Below, in pieces: positions 55,673-64,000 of a stretch of 64,000 nucleotides of DNA (positions within the stretch are counted from its first letter, which is position 1; each line of letters begins with the position of its first letter). The DNA lies in contig NZ_LRRR01000008.1 in NCBI RefSeq assembly GCF_001691415.1, positions 1 to 64,000 on the forward strand, given 5' to 3'. A model generated the notes under the pieces. It was given only the letters and a program-made list of their open reading frames with translations, made no database searches and had not been told where the DNA came from. Source of the stretch: Pararhodobacter sp. CCB-MM2. GTDB lineage: Bacteria; Pseudomonadota; Alphaproteobacteria; Rhodobacterales; Rhodobacteraceae. Made by a program: the position numbers and the translations under genes.

Positions 55673-57307
55673 ATGAATACCAAAATCCTTACGTCCACCG
55701 CCCTCGTCGCGGCCCTGATCGTCGGGCAGACCGGGCGCGCCAATGCCGACATCGGTGACGCCATCGCCGGCGCCGTTCTGGGCGGCATCATCATGGGGGG
55801 CATCCAGTCGCAGCGTCCCCGCGTCGTTCAGCGCACGGTCGTCGTCGACAACACCGCCCGTCAGCAAGCGCGGGAGATCCAGACCGCGCTGAACCATTTC
55901 GGCTGGAACGTCGGCGGGGTCGATGGCTCGCTGGGGCCGGCCTCGCGCCGCGGTATCACCAATTATCAGGCCTATCTCCAGTTCCCGGCCACCGGCCAGT
56001 TGCTGGAGTTCGAGCGTCTGGTGCTGGTCACCGCCTATCAGCGCGCCATTGCCGGCGGGGCCGAGGTGACGCGGATCACCCAGCGCCATCGCGACGGCCA
56101 GCGCGGCCTGCTGGAAGCCGTCCGTGACGAGATGCGCGGCGGCGGGACCCGCACGGCCGGGGCCTATGGCCTGCCGCCCGAGGTCGCCGATGCCGTCGAC
56201 GAGATCGCCGCAGCCGCCGATCCGACGGCGGAACAGCTGGTCCAACGGTCGGGCTTCGTGCAGCTGGCGGATCTGAACGGCGACGGGCGCACCGATTACA
56301 TCATCGATACCTCGGTCACCGGCTCGGCCTTCTGGTGCAACGCGCAGGCCTGCACGGTGCAGGTCTTCGTCTCGACGCCCGATGGCTATGCCCGCAACGA
56401 CTTCCAGTCGAACGATTCGACCCCGGCGGCCTTCGATTGCCTGCAATCGGCCTGCCGCCTGTCGGAGGGGACCACGACCCTTGTCGCCGCCGCGCCGGCC
56501 ACGGCCCCCTCGGGCGCGCTGGCAGCTCCGGTCGCCGCGGCCCAGCCGATGGTGCCGAACCCCGGCGCCGCCCCGGCGGCTTCGGGCGCCATGCCGAACT
56601 TCCTTGGCGGTGCCGGTCGCGCGCAGACGGCGTCGCTGGCCTCGCATTGCAACCGCGTGGGCCTCGTGACCTCGGCCAACGGGGGCTACACCGATCTGGG
56701 CTCGATGAGCGACCCGGTCTTCACCCTGAACGAGCAGTTCTGCCTGGCACGGGGCTATGCCATCGCCGATGGTGAGGCGCTGATGGCGCAGCTGGGCGTG
56801 GCCTCAAGCGATGTGGCCGGGCAATGCGCCGGGCTGGCGGATGCGCTGCAGGCGCAGGTCGCCGCGCTGTCGCTGCAATCGCGGGAGGTCGTGCTGGCCT
56901 CGATGACGCAATGGATGCTGACCTCGGGGATGAACACCGCGGATCTGGCGACCAACGCCCGGATCTGTCTCTCGTCCGGCTATTCGACCGACAACCTGCC
57001 GGTGGCCATCGGTTCGGCCCTGATCCTGACCGCGCTGGGCGAGAGCGCCTATGGCGAGCTGCCGGCGCACCACCTGATGCAGGGCATCGGTGCGGTGCAG
57101 CGACGTGATCTGGCTGGGGCGTGGTTCGACGCCTCGGTCCCGGTGGCGCTGACGACCGAAGTCGCCTTCCAGCCCGGCCCGGCCTCGCGCAATGCGCTGG
57201 TGCTGGCGGCGGCGCATGCGGCGAACGGCACCGGCATGCCGGCCGCGCCGGTGGTCACGCCCGTGGCGCCCGCACCCGCCCCGGCGGCGGACCCCAACAG
57301 CAAGTAA
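55673..57307 (+). CDS. Peptidoglycan-binding domain protein
   Basis: 544 residues. Signal peptide with cleavage after ANA (residue 25), a glycine-rich stretch (AGAVLGGIIMGG, 32-43), then a PG_binding_1-type repeat (about 60-115: QAREIQTALNHFGWNVGGVDGSLGPASRRGITNYQAY). A LADLNGDGRTDYIID segment with EF-hand/FG-GAP character is near 200-215. The remainder is Ala-rich with paired Cys and unrecognised, ending in a Pro/Ala tail. Likely a secreted or periplasmic wall-associated protein. The chain is long for a simple peptidoglycan-binding protein. Confidence 0.8.
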   Translation: MNTKILTSTALVAALIVGQTGRANADIGDAIAGAVLGGIIMGGIQSQRPRVVQRTVVVDNTARQQAREIQTALNHFGWNVGGVDGSLGPASRRGITNYQAYLQFPATGQLLEFERLVLVTAYQRAIAGGAEVTRITQRHRDGQRGLLEAVRDEMRGGGTRTAGAYGLPPEVADAVDEIAAAADPTAEQLVQRSGFVQLADLNGDGRTDYIIDTSVTGSAFWCNAQACTVQVFVSTPDGYARNDFQSNDSTPAAFDCLQSACRLSEGTTTLVAAAPATAPSGALAAPVAAAQPMVPNPGAAPAASGAMPNFLGGAGRAQTASLASHCNRVGLVTSANGGYTDLGSMSDPVFTLNEQFCLARGYAIADGEALMAQLGVASSDVAGQCAGLADALQAQVAALSLQSREVVLASMTQWMLTSGMNTADLATNARICLSSGYSTDNLPVAIGSALILTALGESAYGELPAHHLMQGIGAVQRRDLAGAWFDASVPVALTTEVAFQPGPASRNALVLAAAHAANGTGMPAAPVVTPVAPAPAPAADPNSK

Positions 57308-57328
57308 CCGCGCTGACACGATAATCGG

Positions 57329-57358
57329 AGGCCGGGCTCACAGCAGCCCGGCCTCTTT
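57329..57358 (+). terminator. Terminator after the peptidoglycan-binding protein
   Basis: 10-bp stem AGGCCGGGCT / AGCCCGGCCT (57329-57338 and 57345-57354) with a 6-nt loop and CTTTT after it. It also overlaps the stop codon of the convergent LytTR gene. Confidence 0.85.
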
Positions 57359-58126
57359 TGCATCCGGCAGATAGGTGCGGCTGACGGGGATCTCGCGCCC
57401 GTCGGACATGGTCAGCACCCCGCGCGCGCCTTCGCGCCGGGCGGCCCGAACCTGACCCAGCGCCACCCAATGCGAGCGGTGGACCTGAAGCCCGGCGCAC
57501 CCCTCGGTCTCGGCCATCGCGTCGCCGAGGCGCATCAGCAGAAGCTCGCGCCCCTTGGCTGTGACGACCTCGACATAATGGTCCTGCACCGACAGCGCGA
57601 TCAGCGGCCCGCGCTTGTCCAGCGGCAGGCGCGACAACAGGCGCGGCGGTTGCGGCACGGCGGTGGCCGGGGCCTCGTCAGGCTCCGCCACGGTCGGGCC
57701 CCAGGTGAAGACAGCGGTGACGATCAGCGCGATGGGCACGGTGGACAGGAGCAGGCTCAGGATCGCCTCGCCGGTCACCGGCCAGATCCCGAAAGCCACG
57801 ATGTTCACCAGCGCCACCTCGACGGCGACGATCACGGCGACCACTAAGCTGACCAGCGCCCAGATCGCCGGTTTGCCCCAGCCGCGCCGGATCATCACAT
57901 GCACCAACCAGAGGCTGACGAACCAGCCGGACAACAGCGTTACGCCGACGATCACCGCCCAGTACAGAAGCCGCGTGGCGAAGCCCATCGACTCGAGGGT
58001 GCCGAACGGGCCCGAGATCGCCAGCACGCCGATCACGGCAGCGACGATCACCGGCGTGCCGGGACGCCGCAGGAGCGATTGCAACTCACGCATCGCAAGG
58101 CGCAAGGCGCTGTCTTTCACGGTCAT
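57338..58126 (-). CDS. Membrane-bound LytTR transcription regulator
   Basis: 262 residues. Four membrane helices (about 30-150) followed by a LytTR DNA-binding domain (about 175-262): ALSVQDHYVEVVTAKGRELLLMRLGDAMAETEGCAGLQVHRSHWVALGQV and VSRTYLPDAKEAGLL. No histidine kinase is nearby, so the membrane part may itself sense a signal. The ATG at 58126 has GAGG at a suitable distance; an earlier GTG is in frame. Divergent from the DUF2306 gene 88 bases away. Confidence 0.9.
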   Translation of the reverse strand: MTVKDSALRLAMRELQSLLRRPGTPVIVAAVIGVLAISGPFGTLESMGFATRLLYWAVIVGVTLLSGWFVSLWLVHVMIRRGWGKPAIWALVSLVVAVIVAVEVALVNIVAFGIWPVTGEAILSLLLSTVPIALIVTAVFTWGPTVAEPDEAPATAVPQPPRLLSRLPLDKRGPLIALSVQDHYVEVVTAKGRELLLMRLGDAMAETEGCAGLQVHRSHWVALGQVRAARREGARGVLTMSDGREIPVSRTYLPDAKEAGLL

Positions 58127-58214
58127 TCCGGCCTCGTTCACGGATCGGGCTTGGACCCGGCCGGGCAGGGCAGGGCATCTCGGTCTGGTCCTAACAACAC
58201 GAGGAGATGCCCCG

Positions 58215-58712
58215 ATGACAAGCCTTTCTCCCCTGCTTCAGGCCCCGATGGTGATCCAGCTGCACGCATTCGCGGCCCTGTTGGCGCTGGCCTTGGGGCC
58301 TGTCGCGCTGTGGCGCCGTCGCCGCGACCGCTGGCACAAGGTGACGGGCTACGTGTGGATTACCCTCATGGCGGCGACCGCGCTGTCCAGCTTCTGGATC
58401 CATTCGATGCCGATGATCGGCCCCTTCGGCCCGATCCATGCCCTGTCGCTGTGGACGCTGTGTTCGCTGACCTGGGGCCTGACCGAAGCGATTCGCGGCA
58501 ATCACCGGGGACATGCCCGGATCATGCGCTCGCTCTACCTGTTCGGGCTGTCGGCAGCGGCCATTTTCACCCTGCTGCCGGGCCGGATCATGCACCGTGT
58601 CCTGTTTGGCGAGGACACGCAGGCGGGGCTTTTCCTCATTGCCGCGCTGATCGCGACGGGGCTTTGGCTGTACCGCCGCAACAGGCGCTTCGATGTCCGC
58701 AGAAATGCGTGA
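58215..58712 (+). CDS. DUF2306 membrane protein
   Basis: 165 residues with four to five membrane helices and a conserved HKVTGYVWITLMAATALSSFWIH, HALSLWTL and GNHRGHARIMRSLY, features of DUF2306. His residues in helices suggest a haem or metal site, but this is not established. GAGGAG 8 bases before the ATG. It is divergent from a LytTR regulator, an arrangement I have seen repeatedly in related genomes, so it is the probable target gene. Confidence 0.85.
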   Translation: MTSLSPLLQAPMVIQLHAFAALLALALGPVALWRRRRDRWHKVTGYVWITLMAATALSSFWIHSMPMIGPFGPIHALSLWTLCSLTWGLTEAIRGNHRGHARIMRSLYLFGLSAAAIFTLLPGRIMHRVLFGEDTQAGLFLIAALIATGLWLYRRNRRFDVRRNA

Positions 58713-58776
58713 GTTTCTCCGCTTTCCCTCTTCACATCCGTTTTCGAACCGGCTACACGCACCGCACCAATCCAGT

Positions 58777-58863
58777 GCGGTCGTGGCGGAATTGGTAGAC
58801 GCGCAGCGTTGAGGTCGCTGTGGGCTAACCCCCGTGGAAGTTCGAGTCTTCTCGACCGCACCA
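58777..58863 (+). tRNA. tRNA-Leu (anticodon GAG)
   Basis: 87 bases with encoded CCA, class II with a long variable arm. Acceptor GCGGTCG / CGACCGC. Anticodon loop TTGAGGT gives GAG, reading CUC/CUU. Followed by a strong terminator. Confidence 0.97.
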
Positions 58864-59249
58864 AAAAACACCCCCGAGATCAAAGCTTGCTTTGGCCTCG
58901 GGGGTTTTTTCGTTCCAGCCCCCTCCAGCCCACCGCCGGTTCCCGTCGGAGCGCGTTCGCGCAGGGCGGGGTCTCAAGCGGTTCGCTCCCGTTCGTGAAA
59001 AACTGGGCGGAACTGGAAGGCAAATTGTCGCGACAACTGGATCAGTTAATGGCTGTTAAGCCTACTGTCGCTGATCCGTGTTAATTCCTTGAAATAGCGC
59101 GATTTCCGACGTGAAATGGTCAGTTCCCGGGCGAGATTGAGCCGCGGTTGTTAGGGAAAAGCTAACCATTCGGGCAAACGGCGTTCATGCATTCAACCCT
59201 CGCAGGCGCGGCCCCGGATCTAACCAGTAACCCTGTAGGAGTAGCCTCC
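58864..59249. other. 386 bases between tRNA-Leu and the orphan flp
   Basis: No gene. The left part is the tRNA terminator (CCCCCGAG...CTCGGGGG TTTTTT, 58871-58910) with an inner CAAAG/CTTTG stem. The rest is AT-richer toward 59040-59165 and is likely to carry the flp3 promoter. Confidence 0.6.
58871..58910 (+). terminator. Terminator of tRNA-Leu
   Basis: 8-bp stem CCCCCGAG / CTCGGGGG with an inner 5-bp stem CAAAG / CTTTG and TTTTTT after it. Very clear. Confidence 0.93.
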
Positions 59250-59480
59250 ATGTCCCTTAACAAAGCTCTGATGTCCTTCGCGAAAGACGAATCCGGTGCG
59301 GTCACCGTCGATTGGGTCGTCCTGACCGCCGCCATCGTGGGTCTCGGCCTTGCCGTCATCACCTCGGTCCGCACGGGCGTTGTCAGCCTCGGCGGCGACA
59401 TCCAGAGCTCGCTCGAAGCGGCTTCGGTGGCATCGCTGGGCACGCTTGGCTACACCGAAGTGGTCGCCGATCCGGACTGA
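59250..59480 (+). CDS. flp: Orphan Flp-family pilin (copy 3)
   Basis: 76 residues. Leader ends ADESG-like KDESG; processing expected at G16/A17, with D21-W22 as in the main copies. The hydrophobic core is nearly identical to copies 1 and 2. The mature C-terminus differs, with VVSLGGDIQSSLEAASVASLG and an acidic, aromatic tail (YTEVVADPD). TAGGAGTAG precedes the ATG. It lies 35 kb from the Tad locus with no other pilus gene nearby. Confidence 0.92.
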   Translation: MSLNKALMSFAKDESGAVTVDWVVLTAAIVGLGLAVITSVRTGVVSLGGDIQSSLEAASVASLGTLGYTEVVADPD

Positions 59481-59665
59481 TCTGACGCCGGACATCGTGT
59501 GACACGATCTCAGGGTCGCCCTTACCGGCGGCCCTTTCTGCTGTCCTGACCCTGCCCGTGGTGACCCTGCGTCACCGAGGAAACCCCGGCCTCTGTCATG
59601 CCCGCGTCATGGCCGCCGGCCTATCGCGAGGCATCCCGGAACCGGATACACGTCAAGGACTTACT

Positions 59666-61054
59666 ATGAAACTTCGTCACGCTCCCCGCACCCAGGTCGC
59701 GCTGTCCCGCCGCCTTCTTCTGCGCACCATGGCCGCCCTGCCGGCCGCGGCGATCCTGCCCTCGGCGCTGTCGGCGCAGCAGCAGGGGGCCGAGGCTCTG
59801 GTCATCGCGCTGGCCGACCTGCATTCCGGCTACGCCCGCCTGCCGCAGATTCTGGCCGAGGTCGACAGGGTGATCGCCGACAGCCCGGTGCCGGTGATGA
59901 TCACCCTCAACGGCGACGTGTTCGAGCGCGGCAATGCCGTGGCCCTGCGCTCGGGCGGGGCGGCGGATCTGGCGTTCCTTGAGGCCCTGAGCCGCCGCGC
60001 GCCGGTGGTGCTGAACCTCGGCAACCACGAGACCGCGCTGGTCGACGACATGGCCAGCACCGTCGCCCGCCTGCAAGGCATGGGGATCGAGGTCGTCTCG
60101 AACCTGCTGGACCGCCGCACCGGGCGCTTCTTCACCTCCGCGCAGACGCGCCTCAGCCTGAACGGCATGCGCATCGGCGTGACCGGGTTGGCGACGACCA
60201 ACCCCTTCACCTACCGCGCTCCGGTGCGCGAGACGCTGGGCTTCCTCGATCCGGCTCAATTCGCGGCCGATACCGTCCCGCAGCTTGAGGCAGCGAATGA
60301 CGCGGCGCTGGTGCTGAACCATGCCGGCGTGATGGCCGACCGCGCGATCCTGCCCGGACTTACCGCCAAGTCGGTGCTGATCGGCGCCCATGACCACCTG
60401 TCCTTCCAGCATGACGAGGCCGAGGCCCCCTTCTTCCACGGCGGCAGCTGGGGTGGCGAGCTGACGCTCATCGGCCTCGCCCCCGGCCAACGCGCGACCT
60501 TGGAGCGCCGGGTGATTACTGCCGGGATGCCCGCCGACGAGGCGCTGGCGGCCGAGGTGCAAAGCCAGCTCGACACCCATCTGACGGACGAGGAACGCGC
60601 CGTGGTTGGCGTCACCCAGACCGCGCGCGACCTGCCCGAATCGATCCTCTTCGCGGCGGAGGCCGTGCGCGCGGCGACCGAGGCGGACCTCGCGATGCTG
60701 GGCCACACAACCTTCGGCCAGCCGCTGCCGCAGGGGCCGGTCACGCGCTATGATTTCGACGCCTTCATCCGCTTTGACGGCGACCTGACCGTCGCCACGG
60801 TTAGCGGGGAACAGCTGGCCTCGATCCTGCAGCGCGCGAACCAGCATCACGCCGTGAGCCTCGATCAGCGAACCGGCGATTTCGTTCATGCGGCCACCCT
60901 GCAGATCGATCCGCAGGCGCAATACCGTCTGGCGGTCAACGATTGGACGGCGACCAATCAGGCGGCCTATCTGGGGACGCAGGATCTGGCGTTCGAACGG
61001 GTCGAGGGACTCAGGCTGAAGGCCGTGACGGCCGACGCGCTGGCGGCGCTTTGA
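59666..61054 (+). CDS. Metallophosphoesterase with 5'-nucleotidase C-terminal domain
   Basis: 462 residues. N-terminal SRRLLLRTMAALPAAAILPSALSA looks like a Tat-type or Sec signal peptide. Metal motifs: ADLHSG (replacing the usual DxHG), NGDVFERG, GNHETA, LNHAGV and GAHDH. The C-terminal domain (about 290-460) has GHTTFGQPLPQGPVTRYDFDAFIRFDGDL. A second periplasmic nucleotidase-type enzyme in the window, more divergent than the one at 26919. The ATG at 59666 is chosen as it starts the signal peptide. Confidence 0.86.
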   Translation: MKLRHAPRTQVALSRRLLLRTMAALPAAAILPSALSAQQQGAEALVIALADLHSGYARLPQILAEVDRVIADSPVPVMITLNGDVFERGNAVALRSGGAADLAFLEALSRRAPVVLNLGNHETALVDDMASTVARLQGMGIEVVSNLLDRRTGRFFTSAQTRLSLNGMRIGVTGLATTNPFTYRAPVRETLGFLDPAQFAADTVPQLEAANDAALVLNHAGVMADRAILPGLTAKSVLIGAHDHLSFQHDEAEAPFFHGGSWGGELTLIGLAPGQRATLERRVITAGMPADEALAAEVQSQLDTHLTDEERAVVGVTQTARDLPESILFAAEAVRAATEADLAMLGHTTFGQPLPQGPVTRYDFDAFIRFDGDLTVATVSGEQLASILQRANQHHAVSLDQRTGDFVHAATLQIDPQAQYRLAVNDWTATNQAAYLGTQDLAFERVEGLRLKAVTADALAAL

Positions 61055-61344
61055 TAGGCGCGACGCCCGAAAATCCGTGAAAATATATGCGGAAAGCGCG
61101 CATGTTAGGCGCTTTCCGCCACTTGCTGAGGCAACTTTGCTTCCCTTGGGGCAGGACGACGGCCCGCAAGAGGGCCTGTGACGGTCCTATCGTCCGGCGA
61201 TGACGCAAATCGCCGGCGTTTTGTCGCGTTTGACCCTTGTCCTGGTCGATCTGGCGGATAATCGCTTGAATTAGGGCCGGGCGGTCGTTTTACTGGCTCT
61301 ACAAAACAAAAAACAAAGACGACCCACCAACAGGGGGAAGCTAC

Positions 61345-62442
61345 GTGTCCCAAAGTCGCACCGACGGTTTCGTCGTATTCGACCGCGTGCAAAAAAGCTA
61401 TGATGGCGAGGTTCTGGTCGTGAAAGACCTGAACCTGAGCATGCCGAAGGGTGAATTCCTGACCATGCTCGGCCCGTCGGGCTCTGGCAAGACCACCTGC
61501 CTGATGATGCTCGCAGGCTTCGAGACCGCCACCCATGGCGAGATCCTGCTCGACGGCAAGCCCATCAACAACATCCCGCCGCACAAGCGCGGGATCGGCA
61601 TGGTCTTCCAGAACTACGCTCTCTTTCCGCACATGACGATTGCCGAGAACCTCTCCTTCCCCTTGGAAGTGCGGGGGATGGGCAAATCCGAGCGTGAGGC
61701 GAAGATCAAGCGCGCGCTCGACATGGTTCAGATGGGCGCCTTCGGCAACCGTCGCCCGGCCCAGCTTTCGGGCGGCCAGCAGCAACGGGTCGCCCTGGCC
61801 CGCGCGCTGGTGTTCGAGCCGGAGCTGGTGCTGATGGACGAGCCGCTCGGCGCGCTCGACAAGCAGCTGCGCGAGCATATGCAGTTCGAGATCACCAACC
61901 TCGCGCATACGCTGGGCATCACCACGGTCTACGTCACCCACGACCAGACCGAGGCGCTGACCATGTCGGACCGCGTCGCCGTGTTCAACGACGGCCGCAT
62001 CCAGCAGCTGGCCCCGCCCGAGGATCTGTACGAGCGTCCTGAAAACAGCTTCGTCGCCCAGTTCATCGGCGAGAACAACAAGCTGGAAGGCGTGGTCGAG
62101 ACCATTTCGGGCGACCGCTGCACGGTGCGTCTGGACGATGGCAGCGTGATCGACGCGAAGCCGGTCAACGTCTCGCAGCCCGGCGAGCGCACCCGCGTCT
62201 CGATCCGCCCTGAGCGGGTGGAATCGAACCCTGAGCGTCTGGCGCCCGATGCGCATCTGATCGACGCCGAGGTGCTGGAGTTCATCTACATGGGCGACAC
62301 GTTCCGCTTCCGCCTTCGGGTGGCGGGTCGTGACGATTTCGTAATGAAATACCGCAACGCTCAGGATCAGCGTCGGCTGTCTGCGGGGGACAAGATCCGC
62401 ATCGGCTGGCGCCCCGAGGATTGCCGCGCGCTCGACGCCTGA
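61345..62442 (+). CDS. potA: Polyamine-type ABC transporter ATPase
   Basis: 365 residues, GTG start. Walker A GPSGSGKT (about 50-57), ABC signature LSGGQQQR, Walker [13 protein letters not shown] and the H-loop THDQTEAL. The C-terminal TOBE domain (about 290-360) has VSIRPERVE. It energises an importer with the following binding protein and permease. The symbol reflects the family; the substrate is not certain. Confidence 0.95.
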   Translation: MSQSRTDGFVVFDRVQKSYDGEVLVVKDLNLSMPKGEFLTMLGPSGSGKTTCLMMLAGFETATHGEILLDGKPINNIPPHKRGIGMVFQNYALFPHMTIAENLSFPLEVRGMGKSEREAKIKRALDMVQMGAFGNRRPAQLSGGQQQRVALARALVFEPELVLMDEPLGALDKQLREHMQFEITNLAHTLGITTVYVTHDQTEALTMSDRVAVFNDGRIQQLAPPEDLYERPENSFVAQFIGENNKLEGVVETISGDRCTVRLDDGSVIDAKPVNVSQPGERTRVSIRPERVESNPERLAPDAHLIDAEVLEFIYMGDTFRFRLRVAGRDDFVMKYRNAQDQRRLSAGDKIRIGWRPEDCRALDA

Positions 62443-62567
62443 GTGGCGCGCGTCAGTCGGACCCCAAGGCGGGCCCGGCTGGCCGAGCGACAGTGCAATG
62501 CACATCAACCCCCGGCCCGCGGGGCGATGTGAAACAACAGCGGGTCCAACGACCAGGGAGTAATGCA

Positions 62568-63683
62568 ATGAAACTGAAAACCGCAATGATGGGGGCCGCC
62601 GGTATCGTCGCGCTCACCGCCGGTGGTGCCGTCGCGCAGGACATGGCCAATGAAATGACCATCGTCTCCTGGGGTGGTGCCTACCAGGCGTCGCAGGACA
62701 ATGCCTATTTCCAGCCCTATCTGTCGGACCATTCCGACGTCACCATCATCACCGATGAAAGCTCGGCCGACGCCGTGGCCCGTCTGCGCGCGATGACCGA
62801 AGCCAACAACGTCACTTGGGATCTGGTCGACGTCGAGGCCGCCGACTCGCTGCGCCTGTGCGACGAGGGTCTGGCGATGCCGATCGATCACGATGCCGTT
62901 CTGGCCGCCGCGCCCGATGGCACCTCGGCGACCGAAGACTTCGGCCCGATGATCGTGTCGGAATGCTTCATCCCGCAGATCGTGTTCTCGACCACCTTCG
63001 GCTACCGCACCGACATGGTGCCGGAAGGCGTCGACGCGCCGACCGATGCCTGCGCCGTCTTCGACCTTGAGACCTATCCGGGCCGCCGCGCGCTGAACCG
63101 TCGTCCGGTCGGTAACATGGAATGGGCCCTGCTGTGCGACGGCGTGCCCTACGAGGAAGTCTACGAGACCCTCGAAACCGAAGAAGGCCTCGAGCGCGCC
63201 TTCGCGATGCTCGACACCATCAAGGACCAGACCATCTGGTGGTCGGCTGCTGCCGAAACCCCGCAGCTGCTGGCCGATGGCGAGATCTTCATGGGCTCGA
63301 CCTACAACGGTCGTCTGTTCTCGGCCATCGCCGAGCAGGACCAGCCGATCGGCATGGCCTGGGGCTATCAGATGCTGGACATCGACGGCTGGATCGTTCC
63401 CGCCGGCCTGCCGGAAGACCGTCTGGCCCGCGTGATGGCGTTCCTGAACTTCGCCACCGACACCCAGCGTCTGGCCGATCAGGCCAAGTACATCTCGTAT
63501 GGTCCGGCCCGCGCCTCGTCGGCGCCGATGGTTGGCACCCACGAGACCCTCGGTATCGAGATGGCGCCGCACATGCCGACCGACCCGGCCAACATGACCG
63601 GCGCTTTCGTCACCAACTACCTGTGGTGGGCTGACTATCGCGACGAGATCGACGCCCGCTTCCAGGCCTGGCTGGCACAATAA
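62568..63683 (+). CDS. Extracellular solute-binding protein of the ABC importer
   Basis: 371 residues. Signal peptide with cleavage near AVAQ (residue 24). PotD/PotF-like: TIVSWGGAYQASQDNAYFQPYLSDH, VDVEAADSLRLCDEG, WALLCDGVP and YQMLDIDGWIVPAGLP. It captures a polyamine or related cation in the periplasm. AGGGAG precedes the ATG. Genes are in the usual order ATPase, binding protein, permease. Confidence 0.94.
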   Translation: MKLKTAMMGAAGIVALTAGGAVAQDMANEMTIVSWGGAYQASQDNAYFQPYLSDHSDVTIITDESSADAVARLRAMTEANNVTWDLVDVEAADSLRLCDEGLAMPIDHDAVLAAAPDGTSATEDFGPMIVSECFIPQIVFSTTFGYRTDMVPEGVDAPTDACAVFDLETYPGRRALNRRPVGNMEWALLCDGVPYEEVYETLETEEGLERAFAMLDTIKDQTIWWSAAAETPQLLADGEIFMGSTYNGRLFSAIAEQDQPIGMAWGYQMLDIDGWIVPAGLPEDRLARVMAFLNFATDTQRLADQAKYISYGPARASSAPMVGTHETLGIEMAPHMPTDPANMTGAFVTNYLWWADYRDEIDARFQAWLAQ

Positions 63684-63779
63684 GAGCCTGACGGCCGGCC
63701 CCCTGACGGGCCGGCCGCTTTCGAATGACCTCCGGCTCCCCGCGCGAAGACGGGGACCGGAACCCACGGGGAAGTCCTG

Positions 63780-64000
63780 ATGACCACCACCGATCTGGAG
63801 GCCGACGCAGTCCGCGGCGGCGAACCGCTCAAGCGATCCCTTGCCCGCGCCCTGCGCCGCCAGAAGATGCGCGCGCTGCTGCTGATCGCGCCGCTGCTGA
63901 TCTTCATCTTCGTGGGCTTCCTGATGCCCATCGTCTCGATGCTGACCCGCTCCGTCGAGAACAACATCGTGCAGGACACGCTGCCGCAGACCGTGGCGGC
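63780..64000 (+). CDS. ABC transporter permease (start; runs off the window)
   Basis: The first 73 residues: polar start MTTTDLEADAVRGGEPLKRS, an arginine-rich stretch, then the first membrane helix (ALLLIAPLLIFIFVGFLMPIVSML). The C-terminal part and the EAA loop lie beyond the window. Third gene of the polyamine-type operon. Confidence 0.9.
   Translation, partial: MTTTDLEADAVRGGEPLKRSLARALRRQKMRALLLIAPLLIFIFVGFLMPIVSMLTRSVENNIVQDTLPQTVA

Overview
The window is high-GC DNA from an alphaproteobacterium, most likely a member of the Rhodobacteraceae (Roseobacter/Paracoccus type). The pointers are the tol-pal/tilS/ftsH order, a complete-looking core Tad pilus locus, RibH2 under an FMN riboswitch, a maf/RNase E-G/yacG block next to infA, an aa3-type ctaD, and codon use close to saturation with G/C in third positions. 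This is inferred from gene content only; there is no rRNA gene in the window.

Layout. 1-5.8 kb: end of tolA, tolB, pal, tilS, ftsH (envelope integrity, tRNA-Ile lysidine, membrane proteolysis). 5.8-10.1 kb: a MOSC protein, then a C1-folate operon of fhs and two tandem folD paralogues, one with altered catalytic residues. 10.2-11.1 kb: an SRPBCC protein and a PaaI-type thioesterase. 11.2-23.9 kb (minus strand): the Tad/Flp pilus locus, read right to left as two flp pilins, cpaB, cpaC, an OmpA-type lipoprotein, a terminator, then cpaE, cpaF, tadB, tadC, two tadD-like lipoproteins, the prepilin peptidase tadV and an AAA ATPase. A third flp gene lies alone at 59.3 kb. 24.1-29.6 kb: lytic transglycosylase, ArsC-like protein, pyrD, DUF952 protein, periplasmic 5'-nucleotidase, UPF0262 protein and a low-molecular-weight phosphatase. 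29.6-33.0 kb: a divergent HxlR regulator/QorB-like pair with a palindromic operator, and a tightly overlapped SnoaL-GNAT-nitrilase operon. 33.1-38.3 kb: infA-maf-RNase E/G-yacG, an MFS transporter, and an unusual single polypeptide joining acetate kinase to a PduL phosphotransacylase. 38.3-40.5 kb: FMN riboswitch and ribH2, then a divergent reductase/HxlR pair.

40.49-48.94 kb is an integrated mobile element. It is bounded by a 16-bp direct repeat, one copy of which is the 3' end of an intact tRNA-Ala(CGC) gene. It carries a P4-type tyrosine integrase, an AlpA regulator, a winged-helix protein, a 32-aa coupled ORF, a DUF3102-like protein, a zinc-finger/toprim primase, a DUF3987 ATPase-like protein, a protein whose gene contains a striking 28-bp inverted array of 9-bp iterons, an HTH/HGG-motif protein and an AT-richer sulfotransferase. 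It has no capsid, tail or conjugation genes, so it looks like a replicating satellite or small genomic island with one cargo gene.

49.2-64 kb returns to chromosomal genes: YqeY/GatB-type protein, DUF2244 protein, glutathione transferase, cytochrome oxidase subunit I with a candidate FNR-type site upstream, a PLP aminotransferase, lipB, a peptidoglycan-binding protein, a LytTR regulator divergent from a DUF2306 membrane protein, tRNA-Leu(GAG), the orphan flp, a second 5'-nucleotidase-type phosphoesterase, and the first three genes of a polyamine-type ABC importer that runs off the end.

The strongest candidates for something new are the AckA-PduL fusion, the satellite-like element with its iteron array and sulfotransferase cargo, and the FolD paralogue that has lost the cyclohydrolase lysine.
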